Shown: positions 1 to 12,400, counted from the first letter of the stretch. The stretch is DNA of 64,000 nucleotides from Doris montereyensis (GCA_037039925.1 JAXRKP010000273.1:218501-282500), one strand, 5' to 3'. The notes: generated by a model not told the origin, from the sequence alone. Numbers and translations: made by a program.

Positions 1-283
1 TATCAGGTTCTTTGTTTCTCCTGAAAAATGATGTCAAGCAAACTTATGTGTTTAGACAGTCTCACCTATGTAATATCATTTAGTTCCTGCTATCACTTCA
101 TTATCAGCCATTCAATTTTTATGATGTATGTAAACATCATTAATTGTTCATTGTACTTCTAATTACTCCTTATTCTGATCCTGTCAACCCTTTTTGTGTG
201 AATTTCATATCATACAGTTTTCTTTCTCATCACCAAAACTACCATATTCCTGTAAAATTATCTTGATTTCTTTTACATTTTAC

Positions 284-496
284 ATAAAGTTATTTAAAAG
301 AAAATCAGAACAACCTGCGTTTTTAGATTCACATCGATCTATTTGAAGAGTGACATTATGCTGTAGAGGCTTTATGTGGGATCCAATATTTTCAAGTATG
401 CTTTGATGAATGCTTTCAATGCTGCATGCAACTGAAAAGCCAATCCATTCATTGTTTTTCCAGCAAAGGGCAGATGTAATGATACCGGACAAATAC
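284..496 (-). CDS. TYSND1: TYSND1 exon 2
   Basis: It encodes YLSGIITSALCWKNNEW and onward for about 71 residues. The acceptor cttttccgtcag is at 497-510. The 3' end at 284 assumes the donor TAT|gtaaaa. A stop follows at 280 if it is not spliced. No next exon was recognised in 1-250. Confidence 0.75.
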
Positions 497-2127
497 CTGA
501 CGGAAAAGTTGAGATGTGACATTTATTTTTAATTACATTTTTTTCAAACCTAAATCATGCTTTAAAAATAGTGTAAATTTGATTGAATGATCATTTGCAT
601 AAAGCAAACATACAACAATATCATAAGTTATTACATAATCATTACAACATAAAATAACAATTTATAAGAAAACAGACAAGACTCATTTTCATTGTAATCT
701 GTTAAAAGTTAAATTGTCATTATATTCAATGGGAAAAACAATTTTTTAATGAGCATGCATTTGTCAAATTCATCTTAGATCTTTGCTCCAATTACCACTT
801 TTTAAGCGAATGTTCAGAAAAAAGCTCAACACAACCCACATTTGCATTAGAACTTATGTTACAACAAGTTTCTTGTTATAAGAAAAATTTGTATGCAAAT
901 TTGGATTGTTTTATTTCTAAATTATTCTGAAAAAATGTTCATTTAAAGGTACTTTCTTATAAAATCATAATGCTAGTATAATGTATGATATATATATTGT
1001 TTGTTTTACATCTCACAAATCATTATGCAAAAAATTGAAATTAACGGGGAAAAAACACCATAACAAAGGCGATTTCCTTTGTTTTCCTTTTAAATCAAAC
1101 AAAGTTCTGATTTGTGAAAACAAATGATCATTTAAATGTCCATAAGTGCAAATCGCTTAAATGTTCATGAATAGTTTAAAAACGGGTTGTATAATATTTC
1201 ATGACCACATCTTAGAATTATGACACAAGTAAAAGACAAAGTGAAGTCAGATTTTCATTGAAAGCTAACATTACCTGATACTGTTGTGTGGATTGTGTTT
1301 GACGAAGAGAGGCCCTCCTTCTGAGCCTGGAATACATCTGGCATCCGTAATTATCCAACAGTTCTTCCTACCACTCACATTACAAATAACTCCCCGACTA
1401 TAGGAATTAAAAAACACTGAAGGACATAGCGCACCAAACGGAGGGAAATCAATTCAGCGGTCTGACCAATATGACATTCTTGACATGCCACATTTGACGA
1501 GGATATGGACCTCTGAAGAGTGAACAAGTTGCAAGGCGAAGAAATCAATGCTTCACATTTAAGAATGACAAAGTAACTCATCAAGTGAAATGACACAATG
1601 CCTTCCGTTTTTTTCGAATTCTCTTGAAGTTGTGATGAATTTTTGTTGTCGTCTGAAGACTGAGTTTCACATTCGGAATCTTTGAAGAGCCAGTTACTTT
1701 CAGGCATTATGCGACACACTGCGCTATGGAAGTCTCCATTTCTGAAAGCACCAATAAAATCGCAATTTACGCTGTTAAAATCTTGAGTGTCAAGATTTGC
1801 ACATTTATTTGACAGTACAGATAACTTGTTTTCACTTTGTTGTTTCACTCTTTGCAGACTATGCCGGCCATCCAATAAAATGGAGAATGTTGTCTGACAT
1901 ATGTCGTCAGACGATATCAATTGTCCGGTTTGAATTTTTGAAAGAAAATTTGCATCCTTGAGCGCATATTCAAAGAAAATTGAACCATGACTGATAACAA
2001 TGCCTTGCTGAGGGTATAGTATAGTGCCACAAGCAGAGCTTTCATCCTTCCAGTGAGGTAAGTTTGCTTTAATCACACATGCTCCAAGTGAAAGATCATT
2101 GTAGGATGCCATTTCGGAAGATTTCAT
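284..2127 (-). CDS. TYSND1: TYSND1 ortholog, peroxisomal leader-peptide-processing protease, N-terminal part (runs off left edge)
   Basis: Trypsin-like serine protease of the peroxisome that in vertebrates removes PTS2 leader peptides and cleaves PTS1 beta-oxidation enzymes. Two exons are visible. Exon 1 is 2127-1275; its donor reads CAG|gtaatg. Exon 2 is 496 to about 284; its acceptor reads ccgtcag|G and its end is a guess at a weak donor. The phases join through a split AGG codon. Family-like blocks: GTILYPQQGIVISHGSIFF near residue 35 (human GVILSRSPGLVLCHGGIF), PFGALCPSVFFNS and TDARCIPGSEGG near 235-270 (human PFGAFCPDIFLN, TDARCLPGTEGG), and ALCWKNNEWIGFSVAC in exon 2 (human PLCWKAGEWVGFTLLC). 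The catalytic trypsin-like half lies outside the window. The start could be 2127 (MKSSEMASYN) or 2112 (MASYN). Exon 1 needs one extra C in a CCC run near 1450 to stay open. Confidence 0.86.
1275..2127 (-). CDS. TYSND1: TYSND1 exon 1 (contains one apparent frameshift)
   Basis: The frame is open from 2127 down to about 1450. It then shifts by one base in a TTTCCCTCC tract (minus strand) and continues as PFGALCPSVFFNS to the donor after 1275. The exon is 853 nt as written. Adding one base gives 854 nt, ending in phase 2, which fits exon 2. Without the correction the frame runs into a stop at 1375. Confidence 0.83.
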
Positions 2128-2372
2128 ATCTTATTTTCTGAGGGTGAAAAAAAAAAAAGACAATACAATTATAAATTAATTCTAATTATCTGTTGTTTTT
2201 TAAATTTTATTTCAAAAATGCTTTTAATCAATTGAAATAAAATAATTTTGGCACAATCCTTCTTACCTGGCTTAGATATGACATGATTTTTATATGTTTC
2301 TATTTGTAACTTTACACTTAAATGGCATTTACAGGATTATTTTCATGTTTATTTCATTGAAATTCACACAGC

Positions 2373-2821
2373 CAGACCTGCCTGGTTTCAATCTCAAAAT
2401 TTAATAACAACTCCCTCATGTTTTCATAATTTGAAGTGAACATTAGTAACAACCTTGCTTCACTGAATACAGGATGGGATGGGGATGGAAGCTGAGAAAT
2501 CTTGAACTCTACTTGAACCTGTGCTAGTAGTATTATTTTCTCTCCCTCTTGTTTAAATGCATTTTAGTATTATTGTGTCGTTATGCGAAGAATACAGTGT
2601 GCATGGTGGGGATGTAGAATCACCATTGTTGTAGTAGGCTTCTAAACCTCTCGTATGGAACCGATCATTTTACAGCTAAAAAACCCAGAAAAGATTGTTA
2701 AAATTTCCTCCAGAGCTTGTATTCTCAAAAATTTGTAATTTGTCTTGTGGTTTCGTAGTCCTGTAATCAGCATCAATTATTCATAACAGTCACAGGAAGT
2801 TTGTTAAACTAGGCAGGTCTG
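2373..2821 (+). mobile_element. Non-autonomous DNA transposon (TIR element, family E), copy 1
   Basis: 449 bp. It begins CAGACCTGCCTGGTTT and ends AAACTAGGCAGGTCTG, 16-bp inverted termini with one mismatch. It is flanked on both sides by CACAGC (2367-2372 and 2822-2827), a likely target-site duplication. No coding capacity. A second, longer copy lies inverted at 22117-23131. Confidence 0.75.
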
Positions 2822-2850
2822 CACAGCAAGTCAATTTGAAAGTGAACAAC

Positions 2851-3020
2851 GGCTGACACTTAATTCAGTTGGTAGCACGCTTTCTTTTTAATGACGAGGC
2901 GATGGGTGCGGACGCAGAGGTCTTGGGTTTCATCCCCATGATGGCTAGGATTTTTTTCTGTCTTTTCATTGTATTTGTCTCGTCTTTGTTTCTATGGGGC
3001 ATTAATATTATTCAATGTCA
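2851..3020 (+). repeat. tRNA-derived SINE, family A, copy 1
   Basis: The head keeps an A-box-like TTCAGTTGGTAGCACG and a degraded B box (GGTTTCATCCC). It is followed by the family body (TTTGTCTCGTCTTTG, GGGGCATTAATATTATT). Clear homologue of 63378-63600, more diverged. Confidence 0.75.
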
Positions 3021-3604
3021 TTTTTTCATTCAAAGAGGCAATTTTCAAGTTTTTGTCAAAATATTTTAAAAATGCAACCTGACATGCGTGGTGATGTTTC
3101 CGTCGCCGTGGCCGCACTTAAAGATGGCCATGTCGGGACATGGAAGCATGCTTTGATGTCCAGCAAAGGTCAACACATGTGTGACGTTGGAAGAGGAAGA
3201 AAGGCATTGTTAGTGTTTGGGTAGAGAGTTAGTGTTTGGGTAGGGGTTAGCCTTGAGATTGTGATACAATTTCTTTCTAGATCTAAAAATAAATGTTTTC
3301 AGTATTTTTTTTTCCATCATTTATTTCTAGGATTTAATGGAAAAAAAGGATACATATGGAAGTGCTTACTTCCACGTCCCAGATTTGCTGTATATCCAAC
3401 ATCTGCCTTTTTTTGTTGTTGCCTATCTAATAGGCCGAGAGTGGTGTAATGTCAACTCGAGGAACCTATTTGTGTCAATAAATCATTCTAAGGCATTGGA
3501 AGATATCTAAAAATGATCAAACCAGCTTAGCTGCCTTTTAACAGTAAAAACAATCACCCACTTTAAGATAAAATACGATCACAACAGATTCTTGTTAGTT
3601 ATTG

Positions 3605-3745
3605 TATTATCCGGATCATTGCTACTCAAAGTATGTGCAGGTCATTGTTTGCCGGTACATAAAGATTAAGAATCTGGTCGGTTTTTTTACTATCAGTACT
3701 ATGCTTGTTTCGCTTCACCGGGCCACCATACATTGAAAAAACCCT
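3605..3745 (+). repeat. hAT-like MITE fragment, copy 1 of a direct pair
   Basis: Shares the blocks TTGCTACTCAAAGT, TTAAGAATCT and GCTATGCTTGTTTCGC-type sequence with 4165-4320. The CAGTG(C/G)TTCTCAA-like start is typical of hAT termini. Boundaries are approximate and no second terminus was found. Confidence 0.45.
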
Positions 3746-4164
3746 GCTGGTACACCACATGAGATAGTTTGAGAGGCATTGATCTAGACATCTAGATTGA
3801 TCTCTAGAATCATCAATCATCATCAAACTATTTCACCCCTACTAGAGTATAGGCCACAGACAAGAGATGTCCATCTTTCCATCTCCTGGGAGATCTTTCT
3901 TAGCTCACTCCAGCTAGCATCCAGTCTCTTCTGATCCTTTTATACTCCTTCTCCAAGTGTTCCGTAACCTACCCTGGTGTCGTCTTTCCTGATCTCTATA
4001 ATATTTGATAAATATCTTATAGACCAATGTATCATTATCATTATGACTATTATTATTACTATTCGATATAACCTAGCAATGAGAAGTGAATCATGAGGAT
4101 GAGAGTATTTTTTTTTCATTATTTTTAAATTTTTTATTATATACATTTCAAATGTAGACTAGGT

Positions 4165-4320
4165 CAACTAGATCACTGCTTCTCAAAGTGTGGTATGCGT
4201 ACTGCAGTACCTGTGACGGTAAGCGAGCCATTACCTGCGGGTGGTGGAGGTTAAGAATCTTTTTTTTTTCTTACTATGAGTGCTATGCTTGTTTCGCTCA
4301 TCGGTCCGTGGAAAATAAAT
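4165..4320 (+). repeat. hAT-like MITE fragment, copy 2 of a direct pair
   Basis: Starts ATCACTGCTTCTCAAAGTG, then GGTTAAGAATCT and GCTATGCTTGTTTCGC, matching 3605-3745. Diverged; class assigned from the terminus style only. Confidence 0.45.
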
Positions 4321-5072
4321 GACAATCCTTAAGAATTGATGTCCCGTTTGACCCAGAAATGAATGTAACAAAAATAAAGTGGCTAGGCTAGGTGTTTCTT
4401 TTTTAATTCTTATTAAATGTCAAATAGATTGTATGTGTATTAACTATCATCAGATTATTTTATTAAGTATAGTATTAATGTATGTATTTATTATTCTATC
4501 TTATGACTTTTATTCAGGGGGAACCCTCCCCCCTACTCTTTGATTTTCAGTAGGTTCTCACATAAACAGGTTAGTGACCCCCCCCCCCCCCTTACTATTT
4601 TTTCACTGACTAACTGAATAAAAGTTATTATTATTATTATTTATTATAGATCTATAGATTTAGATACAAAATACTTAAATCTCTATCTGCTGATAAAGGT
4701 TGTCACGTTTTTATTGTGCTTCTTAAGAAACCAATGTTTCTTAAATACCTGCTGTGTAATATGTAGCACAATCGTTTGTATGTTTATATGGACTTTAACC
4801 TTATCATCATGTGGTAAAGTTTTTTTCAGTAGCCAACTGGTGAGAATAAAAGTGAGTTGAACCCAGTTACCCCACTGAGGCGACGCCCACCGAGTTCTTC
4901 CTGGGTTAGACGTCATCGTTTTCTGCGTAGTAGAAAGACGCTCGTGCATCGTATCACCTAAGAATACTAAAGATAATAATTATATTATTACATGTATAAA
5001 TATTACATCTTTCTCATGCTCCGTTGTTACGATATTCAAACAGGTCATGTTCGTGTCGCTAGCAGTGGTTCC

Positions 5073-5351
5073 TTATATTGTTGCTATTTTATTTGAATCA
5101 CTTAAACCAAATGATCGATTGTTCACTGGTAATAGGTTGGGGTTGTGAAGTTGGAGAATCGCAGTTGCAGAAACGCTGTATACATTTTCAAGTTCGTCAT
5201 CATAAAAAGCAAAAATATTTATGTCAAAATTGTCCGTGTTGTGAAAGCAAAAAATATAGAAAACCATGTTGTCAATTTTTAAGTCACAACTATCGGTGGT
5301 TATTGGTTTCAATTTTGCTAGCCCTACATCTACCATGACTTTTGAATACAA
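5073..5351 (-). other. Orphan ORF, 92 codons, possible exon or gene fragment
   Basis: An ATG-started minus-strand frame. The segment INIFAFYDDELENVYS then AILQLHNPNLLPVNN looks protein-like and faintly resembles an OB-fold such as that of MCM10. This is weak pattern recognition only. No good donor site precedes the stop, and no neighbouring exon was found. Confidence 0.22.
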
Positions 5352-5817
5352 TTCTAATGGGTAAATTAGTTAAACAGTGCCATTAATGTGTAAATTAAAC
5401 GCTCAAATGTATTGCTTACATGGTGAGAATATTTTTTTTAAAACTGGACGCATGCACAATCTTAGCCATCGCTTTCATCCATAATAACATAGGAAACACC
5501 TCAAGTATTAAGCAAACAAAAGGAATCGCCAAACACCTTGGTTCGTCGCGGGTCATAGCTTTAACAAAAAAGAAGACAAAGGAAGTCGCTGGACACCTTG
5601 TTACCGTGGCATCTTATGGCATGAGCTAAAGAAAACGACGGTATTGGCTAGACACGACATTGTCTCTTGGTGTGATTTGAAAACAGAGTTGTGAACACGG
5701 CTTGTAATTGATAATAGGACTCCGCCTGCTTCTACGCATTTAGCCAATCTTATCTTTTACGCGGGCAGTGGACAGGTAAGCACCTGCACGGGGATTAGGC
5801 GGTCCCGCCTTCCACGA

Positions 5818-6024
5818 GTCTCCTGTTGCCTTGCAGGCGGGTCTTAGTTGACCAAAGGCTAAGGAGTTCACCCTGACAGAAAACAACCTGCTGCCTTGCA
5901 GGTCAGTCTTGGTTGACCAAAGGCTAAAGGAGTTAACTCTGACATCAAATAACAACCTGCTGCCTTGTATACTGGCCTTGGTCCACCAAAAGCTAAGGGA
6001 TTTAACCCTGACATAAAATAACAA
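5818..6024 (+). repeat. Three tandem 65-69-bp monomers at the LINE 5' end
   Basis: Monomers start near 5822, 5887 and 5956. Each carries CTGCCTTG, then TTGACCAAAGGCTAA, then a CCTGACA-type end. They sit immediately upstream of the endonuclease frame and are absent from the 5'-truncated copy at 35588. Confidence 0.6.
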
Positions 6025-9000
6025 GGCCCGATAGGGGGCCTCAAGGTAGCAGCCCCACCATCTACATATAGGGCAGTGAGCTAATTACCTGCTTATCCAA
6101 AAACAAAATGATTCAAAGAACTAAATATGACGATATACTCGGCTTGAACTTTCGAAAACGAACATGGAAACGAACACGCATTGTGATTTTTGGAATATGG
6201 AATATTAGGGCAGTAAATGGAAAAGAGATAGAATTAGCTGAAGAAATGGAAAAATTAAAAGGAGAAATTTTGGACATTACAGAAACAAAGAAAAAAAGAC
6301 AAGGAAACAAATATGTAGGACCAAATCATATTTTAATCTTCTCAGGAGTACATGTCAATGATAGAGCTAGTGGAGGAGTACGCCTCCTAATGCATGAAAG
6401 GCATGAAAAGTTACTTGAAAGTTGGAAATTTGTAAGCCGACGGTTATTAGAGGTAAATATTAAACCAAATGGAAGAAGAAATTAAATTATTAATAGCTTA
6501 TGGACCAAACGAAGACGCCAACAAAGAATAAAAGAATTTTTCGAAAATGATTCACAAATAGCTGTAGAGAACCTCAAACCCAAAAACAGGAACTAATTAT
6601 TTTAGGCGATTTAAACGCTAGAGTAGGCAACAATGTAGAACCATCAGGAGGAGTAATAGGTAAAGAAGGAGAGACAACAACTTCTCTATATGGAGAGCGA
6701 CTAATAGATTTTTGCCTAAAGAATAGCATGAAAATAATCAACACATTTTTTCCTCATAATGATATCCACACATATACAAGACTAAATGAAGACAGATGTG
6801 AAAAGTCAATGATAGACTACGTAATAGTTAGCAGCTCCCTTTTTTTACAGTACAATGAATGCAAGAGTAAATAGAGGAGCTGAAATAGTTAGTGACGATC
6901 ACCTAGTGATTGCCAAAATGAAATTACTGACTGAAGAGAAAAACAAACAAAAAGAAAGAGAAGAAAGCTACTAAACTCAAAATAGAAGAACTAAATAAAC
7001 CAATAATAAAATAGATATATCAATCAAGGAAAAAAAGATGGATCTGAATGATAGCACAATAGAAGGAAAGTGGCAAATGTATAAAGAAACACTCCTCAGT
7101 TGTACTGAAGAGGTATGTGGTAGGAAACAAATTAAAGAAGATAGGAAAAGAAAAGCATGATGGATCAAAGAATGTCAAGATAAGATCAAAGAAATAGTTG
7201 CGAACAAAGAGACCAGATAATAGGATAGATTGCGTGAGTAAAAGATTATCGCCAAAGAGGAAGTGAGGAAAACAAAACAGGAACAAAAGGAAGTGTTTGG
7301 ATAAAAACTTCAAGAAAGCTATCAAGGAAACCAAAAGCTGTTCTGGGGGTGGGGGAGGGGGCAATGAAGAGTATGAGAAAGACCAAAGCATGCCCAGTAC
7401 GACAAATTAAGAATGCCAAAAGGAGAAATAATGAAAGAAGACAGCGAAACAATGGAACCATGGAGAAAGTGTTTTCAACAATTACATAATCCAGAACATA
7501 TGAAACAAGGCGTACATGATCAATTAGTAAGAGTAACAAGTAATCAAAATGAGACAACTGAAGATGTAGATATCTCAATGGAAGAACTCCAAACACCTAT
7601 AAGAAAAATAAAATTAGGAAAAGCCCCAGGAGCATATCAAGTTTATCCAGAAATGATTAAAAGCCAAGAGAGAGAGGCAGACAAACTACTACATGCAATA
7701 TGCCAACAAGCATGGAAGTTAAAACAGCCGCCAGACGACTGGAAAAAGATGAACGGTAGTACCAGTACACAATAAAGGATCAATTATTGAATGCTCAAAC
7801 TATAGAGGGTATCATTACTTAGCGTACCAGGAAAAGTGTATACCAGGGTACTGGAAATGAGACTAAGGAAAAGAGTAGAGGATCAGATTGAAGAACATCA
7901 GATTTAATTTAGACCAGGAAGAAATGTACAAGACCACATATTTACAATTAGGCAAATAATAGAAAAATTCCTTGAGAGAAATATTGACTTGCACCTGTGT
8001 TTTTTATTTACTTCGCAAAGGTATTTGACACTGTGAGGAGGGACGAACTATGGCATTCTTTAAAAGAACACAATGTAGAGCAAAATTTAATAGAAGCCGT
8101 TAAATGTTGTTTTTTTTTACAATAAACTAACATGTGCAGTGAGAGTAGCTGAAAACGTATCTGCAGAATTTGATATAGGTATAGGAGTAAGACAGGGTTG
8201 TGTCCTAGATCCTCTTTTGTTTATCACATTTATAAATTCAGTTGCAAGGATATCCTAAAAAATGAAGAAAATGAATGTAGGTATGTGGAAGCTCAAACCA
8301 GTAAATGTAGTAATGCTTTCATTTGCTGATGATTTAATTTTGTGTGGAAAATCAGAAAGGGACCTTAAGTCGAATATCAACATGATAAATAACGAATTAA
8401 ATAAAAGGGGGATGAGAGTAAATGCAAAGAAAACCAAAACAATGCTAGTAACTAGGAAGCTAAAATCCTAAATCTTAAATAGGGCAGGGGAAATTTAGAA
8501 CAAGTTCAAAGCTACAATTACCTAGAGTAATAATTAACTCAGAGAAAAAACTAATAGAAGAAATCAGCTAGAGAATCCAAAACGCAATGATAATATATAA
8601 CCATCTAGGAAAGACATTTATTGGTAAACAAAAACATAAAATGCAAAATATGCAGCACATTTTATTGTCGTTCTCTTCTCTATGGGAGTGAAACCTGGAC
8701 CTTATACAGTAGGGAATACAATAGAGTGCAAGTAGCTGAAATGAAATATCTTAGAAGAGTAGTAGGGAAAACTAAAAGAGACAAAATAAGAAACACAACA
8801 ATAAGAGATCAAACCAAAGCAGATGGCATAGAAACTAAGATAGAAATAAATCAACTGAGATTGTTTGAGCATGTAAACAGAATGAATGACAATAGAATAG
8901 CTAAATCAGCATACAGTGCTAAAATCCAAGGTAAAAGACTAAAAGGCAGACCTCGGAGAAAGTGGGAAGAGAATATAAATGAGGCAATAAAGAAAAAAAA

Positions 9001-9122
9001 AAATTAACTTTCACGGAAGAAAATAGAAAATGCTAGGACAGGGCATCCTGGAGAAAGATCATTTCGGGCATCTCAACCCATACACCGGAAGGTAAAATGG
9101 GAACTGATAAAGAAAGAAAGAT
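5818..9122 (+). mobile_element. Degenerate non-LTR retrotransposon (APE endonuclease + RT), copy 1, with 5' tandem monomers
   Basis: Order on the plus strand: three 65-69-bp tandem monomers (5818-6024), an endonuclease region (about 6108-6960), a reverse transcriptase (about 7413-8470), and a C-terminal region ending near 9120. Endonuclease marks: WNIRAVNGKEIELAEEMEKL, then LGDLNARVG and a DDHLVIAKM-type end. RT marks: KLGKAPG, GVRQGC-type sequence and SFADDLI carrying the catalytic aspartates. The tail region has YGSETWTL and a GKRLKGRPRRKWEE motif. Many frameshifts and stops make it inactive. The style resembles RTE/BovB-type elements often annotated as craniofacial development protein 2-like; clade not proven. 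The 3' end resembles 38478 and 39520. Confidence 0.85.
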
Positions 9123-9437
9123 TGAATTGTCCCCCACCTGCCTGACCTGCATCATTTAATCAATAAAGAAAATATACGTATTTCTTCATACGACCAACAT
9201 CATTTTGCTGATGATTCTGTCGTAGTTTGGGGAAATTGCCGAAGATTGCACTGTTGTGAGGATTTACTGCAGCAGTCACGGGGTTGGGGAGAACTAGAGG
9301 AGTGTCTGGGGGGGTAGAGGGGGGCGATTGTGGGAAATGGTGATCAGGAGGAGAGTAAGGACGGAGGAGGGTGGGGTAGGGAGAGGGATGGGTGATGAGG
9401 AAGGTTGGGATGGATGGGGAGGGAGGGGGCTGTCTCA

Positions 9438-9612
9438 TGCTCTAGATATGGTGGGAGGCCAGCCTGGACTTGAAGCAGTCCAGTGACTCAGCCGTTACAA
9501 CCTCCTGAGGCAACTTGTTCCAATCTAGTATGGTTCTCAGAAAGAACGTCAGCTGCCTGTAACATGTCGAACTAAGAGGAGCATTGCTGTAAGGCCACCA
9601 AGAGAACTGAAA
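9438..9612 (-). mobile_element. LINE 3'-end fragment (CR1/L2-type C-terminus)
   Basis: The minus-strand translation gives RTILDWNKLPQEVV followed by AESLDCFKSRLASHHI and a stop. This is the classic RT-wNxLPxxVV-xFK ending of CR1/L2/jockey-group ORF2 proteins. Only the last 55 or so residues remain. Confidence 0.7.
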
Positions 9613-9637
9613 TGTCCCATTTAATAGATGTGTGTTT

Positions 9638-9965
9638 TATTTGATTGTACCCTCATCTATAACTAAGGTGGCTTCGGAGATTTTGGTAGAATTTTAAAAT
9701 ATATTTTGTCCGGACTACCCTCTACACAGCCAATGGTTCTATAACGTGCACAGAGTGTTGTGACCTGCTCAGGGGCCCTCCTTTTTATCGTCCGTATCCT
9801 ATGGGACTTGGTGTCGATCCATCTACCTGGACCAGGGTAGGGATGGGGGTGGGGTAGGTTTTACTCGAAAAAAAAAAAAGAATAATACTTCAAACTGCCA
9901 GGGCTTCAACCCACGACTTTATGGTTGAGAGGCCGACGCATTGCCTCTGGATTACTGAGTCCTCG
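9638..9965 (-). repeat. tRNA-derived SINE, family B, copy 1 (minus)
   Basis: On the minus strand: head with a degraded CCAGAGGCAATG A-box region and a B box, central GTTATAGAACCATTGGC (from GTTAAAGATCCCTTGGC), and tail AAGGTGGCTTCGG-like in reverse. The body matches 59625-59951. Confidence 0.75.
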
Positions 9966-10636
9966 AAATGTGCCGATGTATGAATAGTTTAGTCCAGCGG
10001 CAGGTAAACGTACGAAGGTAGTTTTTTTTCCCGCGTATGGACCTCCCAAGATCTAGTCCCCTCCCCCCCCCCCCTCCCGAATTAAAAAAAAGCAAACTTC
10101 ATGGGCCCTGAGTCAATGCATCGGCTGACCCCTTCCCCCCTCCCATTCCTTTCCCCTATCGGTGAGCCTGTCTACTTTACAATAAACACACAATTACACT
10201 ATGCTATAATAATATGTTATTGTTATTTCTTACACTATTTTTCATTTCCGTCACATTCGTTTTTCACTTACAACTTCACTTCTCATTATCACATGACAAA
10301 CAAAACAACAACAAAAAACCACACACACTCACACAAAAAAAAACAAACAAACAAAACAAAATAAAACAAAACTATAATTGCAAAATAAATATAAAAATTT
10401 AAAGCAACAACAAAAGACCCCAACAAGCAACAACTCACACCATTTTGTTTGAGTTCGGTTGTCCTTTTCTTCCTTCTTTTTTTAATTTAACGTTGTTCTG
10501 TTTATTTGTTTTGTTTTTGCGTTGATTTGCTTTGATTTGTTTTTTTTTTTTAGTATTTTGTTTTTATCTGACCAGATACTTAAATCACTGTTGGAATACA
10601 AATTTAGACAAACCAAGAATATCATGAAGACATTTC
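9966..10636. other. No gene seen; homopolymer-rich intergenic DNA
   Basis: Poly-C near 10060-10075 and A/C-rich stretches at 10300-10400. ORFs here are low-complexity artefacts. Confidence 0.5.
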
Positions 10637-10880
10637 GTCTTCTTCTTCTTCTTCTTCTTCTTCTTCTTCTTCTTCTTCTTCTTCTTCTTCTTCTTCTTCT
10701 TCTTCTTCTTCTTCTTCTTCTTCTTCTTCTTCTTCTTCTTCTTCTTCTTCTTCTTCTTCTTCTCCTTCTTCTTCTTCTTCTTCTTCTTCTTCTTCTTCTT
10801 CTTCTTCTTCTTCTTCTTCTTCTTCTTCTTCTTCTTCTTCTTCTTCTTCTTCTTCTTCTTCTTCTTCTTCTTCTTCTTCT
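10637..10880 (+). repeat. (TTC)n trinucleotide array, ~80 units
   Basis: Near-perfect TTC/CTT repeat with one CTC interruption near 10765. Read on the minus strand it is (GAA)n directly after the jockey-like LINE 3' end, so it may be that element's tail. Confidence 0.97.
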
Positions 10881-12400
10881 GATCTCTCTGCCAGCGGGTC
10901 AGATCAGGATGCGGATTGTCTCCATGAATTGCATAGTCATTTACAGACTCTCCATAGGGTCGTAGAGCTTTTCTTCCAGATGTGCTTTACCCGGCTATTT
11001 CGATGTTCTCTCTGATTTGTGGAGGCAGACACTGCTGGAGATTATGTTCCGTGTTCTGGTGGGGCGTTCCACACTCACACCCTTCTGATTCCTCAACTTT
11101 CAGATAGCGATACATGTTGATGGAGACGGCTGTGCCCAGTCCTGAGTCTGAATAGTGTGACCGGGACTTTCTGTCAAGTTGGTGATGGGATCTCTGGGGT
11201 TATAGCTACTGTGATTATCTCTCCTGCTGCTGTGATTCCACAGGCTGCTATCCCATATGCTAGAAGAAGGCGGACATATTATGCTGTATGTGTCTTCTTG
11301 GGGACTGCTTAGTTGAATCCCATTCTGTTCCTACAAGTTTTCTCAGTAGTGAACTCCTTTGTATTGCTTTCTCTTGCGTTTTTTCCCACATGTGGTTTCC
11401 ATGTCAATCTTTGGTCAAAGGAAACTTCAATATATTTGGGAGTATCATCCTTCCTCGGTAGTCTTGTTCCTATTTTAAGTCTGGATTGTTGATATAATTT
11501 GGTGGAGAGACTGAAGACTGAATATGTTGTCTTGCTGGCATGTACAGACTTGTACCATTTCTTTGTCCATTCTTCCAAGTAGTTCAGTTTTGTGTGCATT
11601 TTTCCTTGGGCTGTGCAGACCTTGTCTTCAGCGCTAATGAGGCCTTAGGCATCTGCACAAATGGATCCTTTAAACCGGGGGATAACACATTGTCACCTTT
11701 TAGGTCATTCATGAATATCAAGAATAACGTAGGTGAAAGAATTCCGCCCTGGGGTACTCCATAACTGAAGAATGCTGTCTTGCTTCTGATCTTTCCAATA
11801 CTCACTGTCGCTTTTCTCTGGTTTATGTATTCCTTGATCCAGGTGTATACATTTTCTATTCACTCCAATTGTCAGTAGTTTGCTCAACAGTCCAGTTCTC
11901 CTTACTCGGTTAAACGTTTTTGTCCTTGTCCACCCGGACAGCTAATGTTTGTGTTTTGTTCTGGAAGCCTTCTTCAATTTCTTGAGTTATATACATCACT
12001 TGGTCTTCCGTTGATCTGTATTTTTTAAAATCCTCCTTGCTCTTTCATTACAATGTTTTTGCTCCTTAGGAACCACATGAGTCTTGTTTTGATTATCCTC
12101 TCCATTAATTTGCATAGACAGCTGGTCAGACTGACTGGGCGATAACTACTGGTCTTGCTTCTGGGTTTTCCCTGTTTGTGGATAGGTGTGAGGACAGCCT
12201 TTTTCCAAAGTGTTGGCACTTTCTCATGTTTCCAGCTGCTGATAGAAAGGTGTGGAAGTTTCTTTATGGCCTGATTCTCTAAATACAATAGCATGTCATT
12301 TGTTATTTCATCCGGTCCTGATGCACGTTTAGTCAATAGTTTGCTGATTGCTTCTTGCAGCTCTTTAAGGATGAATGGGGGTGACATGTATACTTCTTTC
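10881..12400 (-). mobile_element. Degenerate jockey-like non-LTR retrotransposon, RT to C-terminus
   Basis: Minus strand. RT N-terminal part at 12387-12025: FILKELQEAISKLLTK, KRASGPDEITNDMLL, PIHKQGKPRS and SYRPVSLTSCLCKLMERII. Then GVPQGGILSPTLFLIFMNDL at about 11770-11700, WTKKWYKSVHASKTTYSVFS at about 11560, and a C-terminal block at 11150-11040 with RTGHSRLHQH and CECGTPHQNTEHNLQQC. The order is that of jockey-type ORF2 with an RNase H-like end. Frameshifts throughout; no intact ORF. The upstream linker may be the separate piece at 16150-16670. Confidence 0.8.

Larger units (their letters stand above)
3021..5072. other. No gene seen; AT-rich intergenic DNA
   Basis: Apart from the two hAT-like fragments, it holds short ORFs without recognisable content, a C homopolymer near 4580 and AT-rich simple sequence near 4630-4660. 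No convincing splice-bounded exon. Confidence 0.5.

Noticed and set aside
10522..10965. Poly-leucine frame of 147 codons
   Set aside because: It is a translation of (CTT)n, with no start context or homology.
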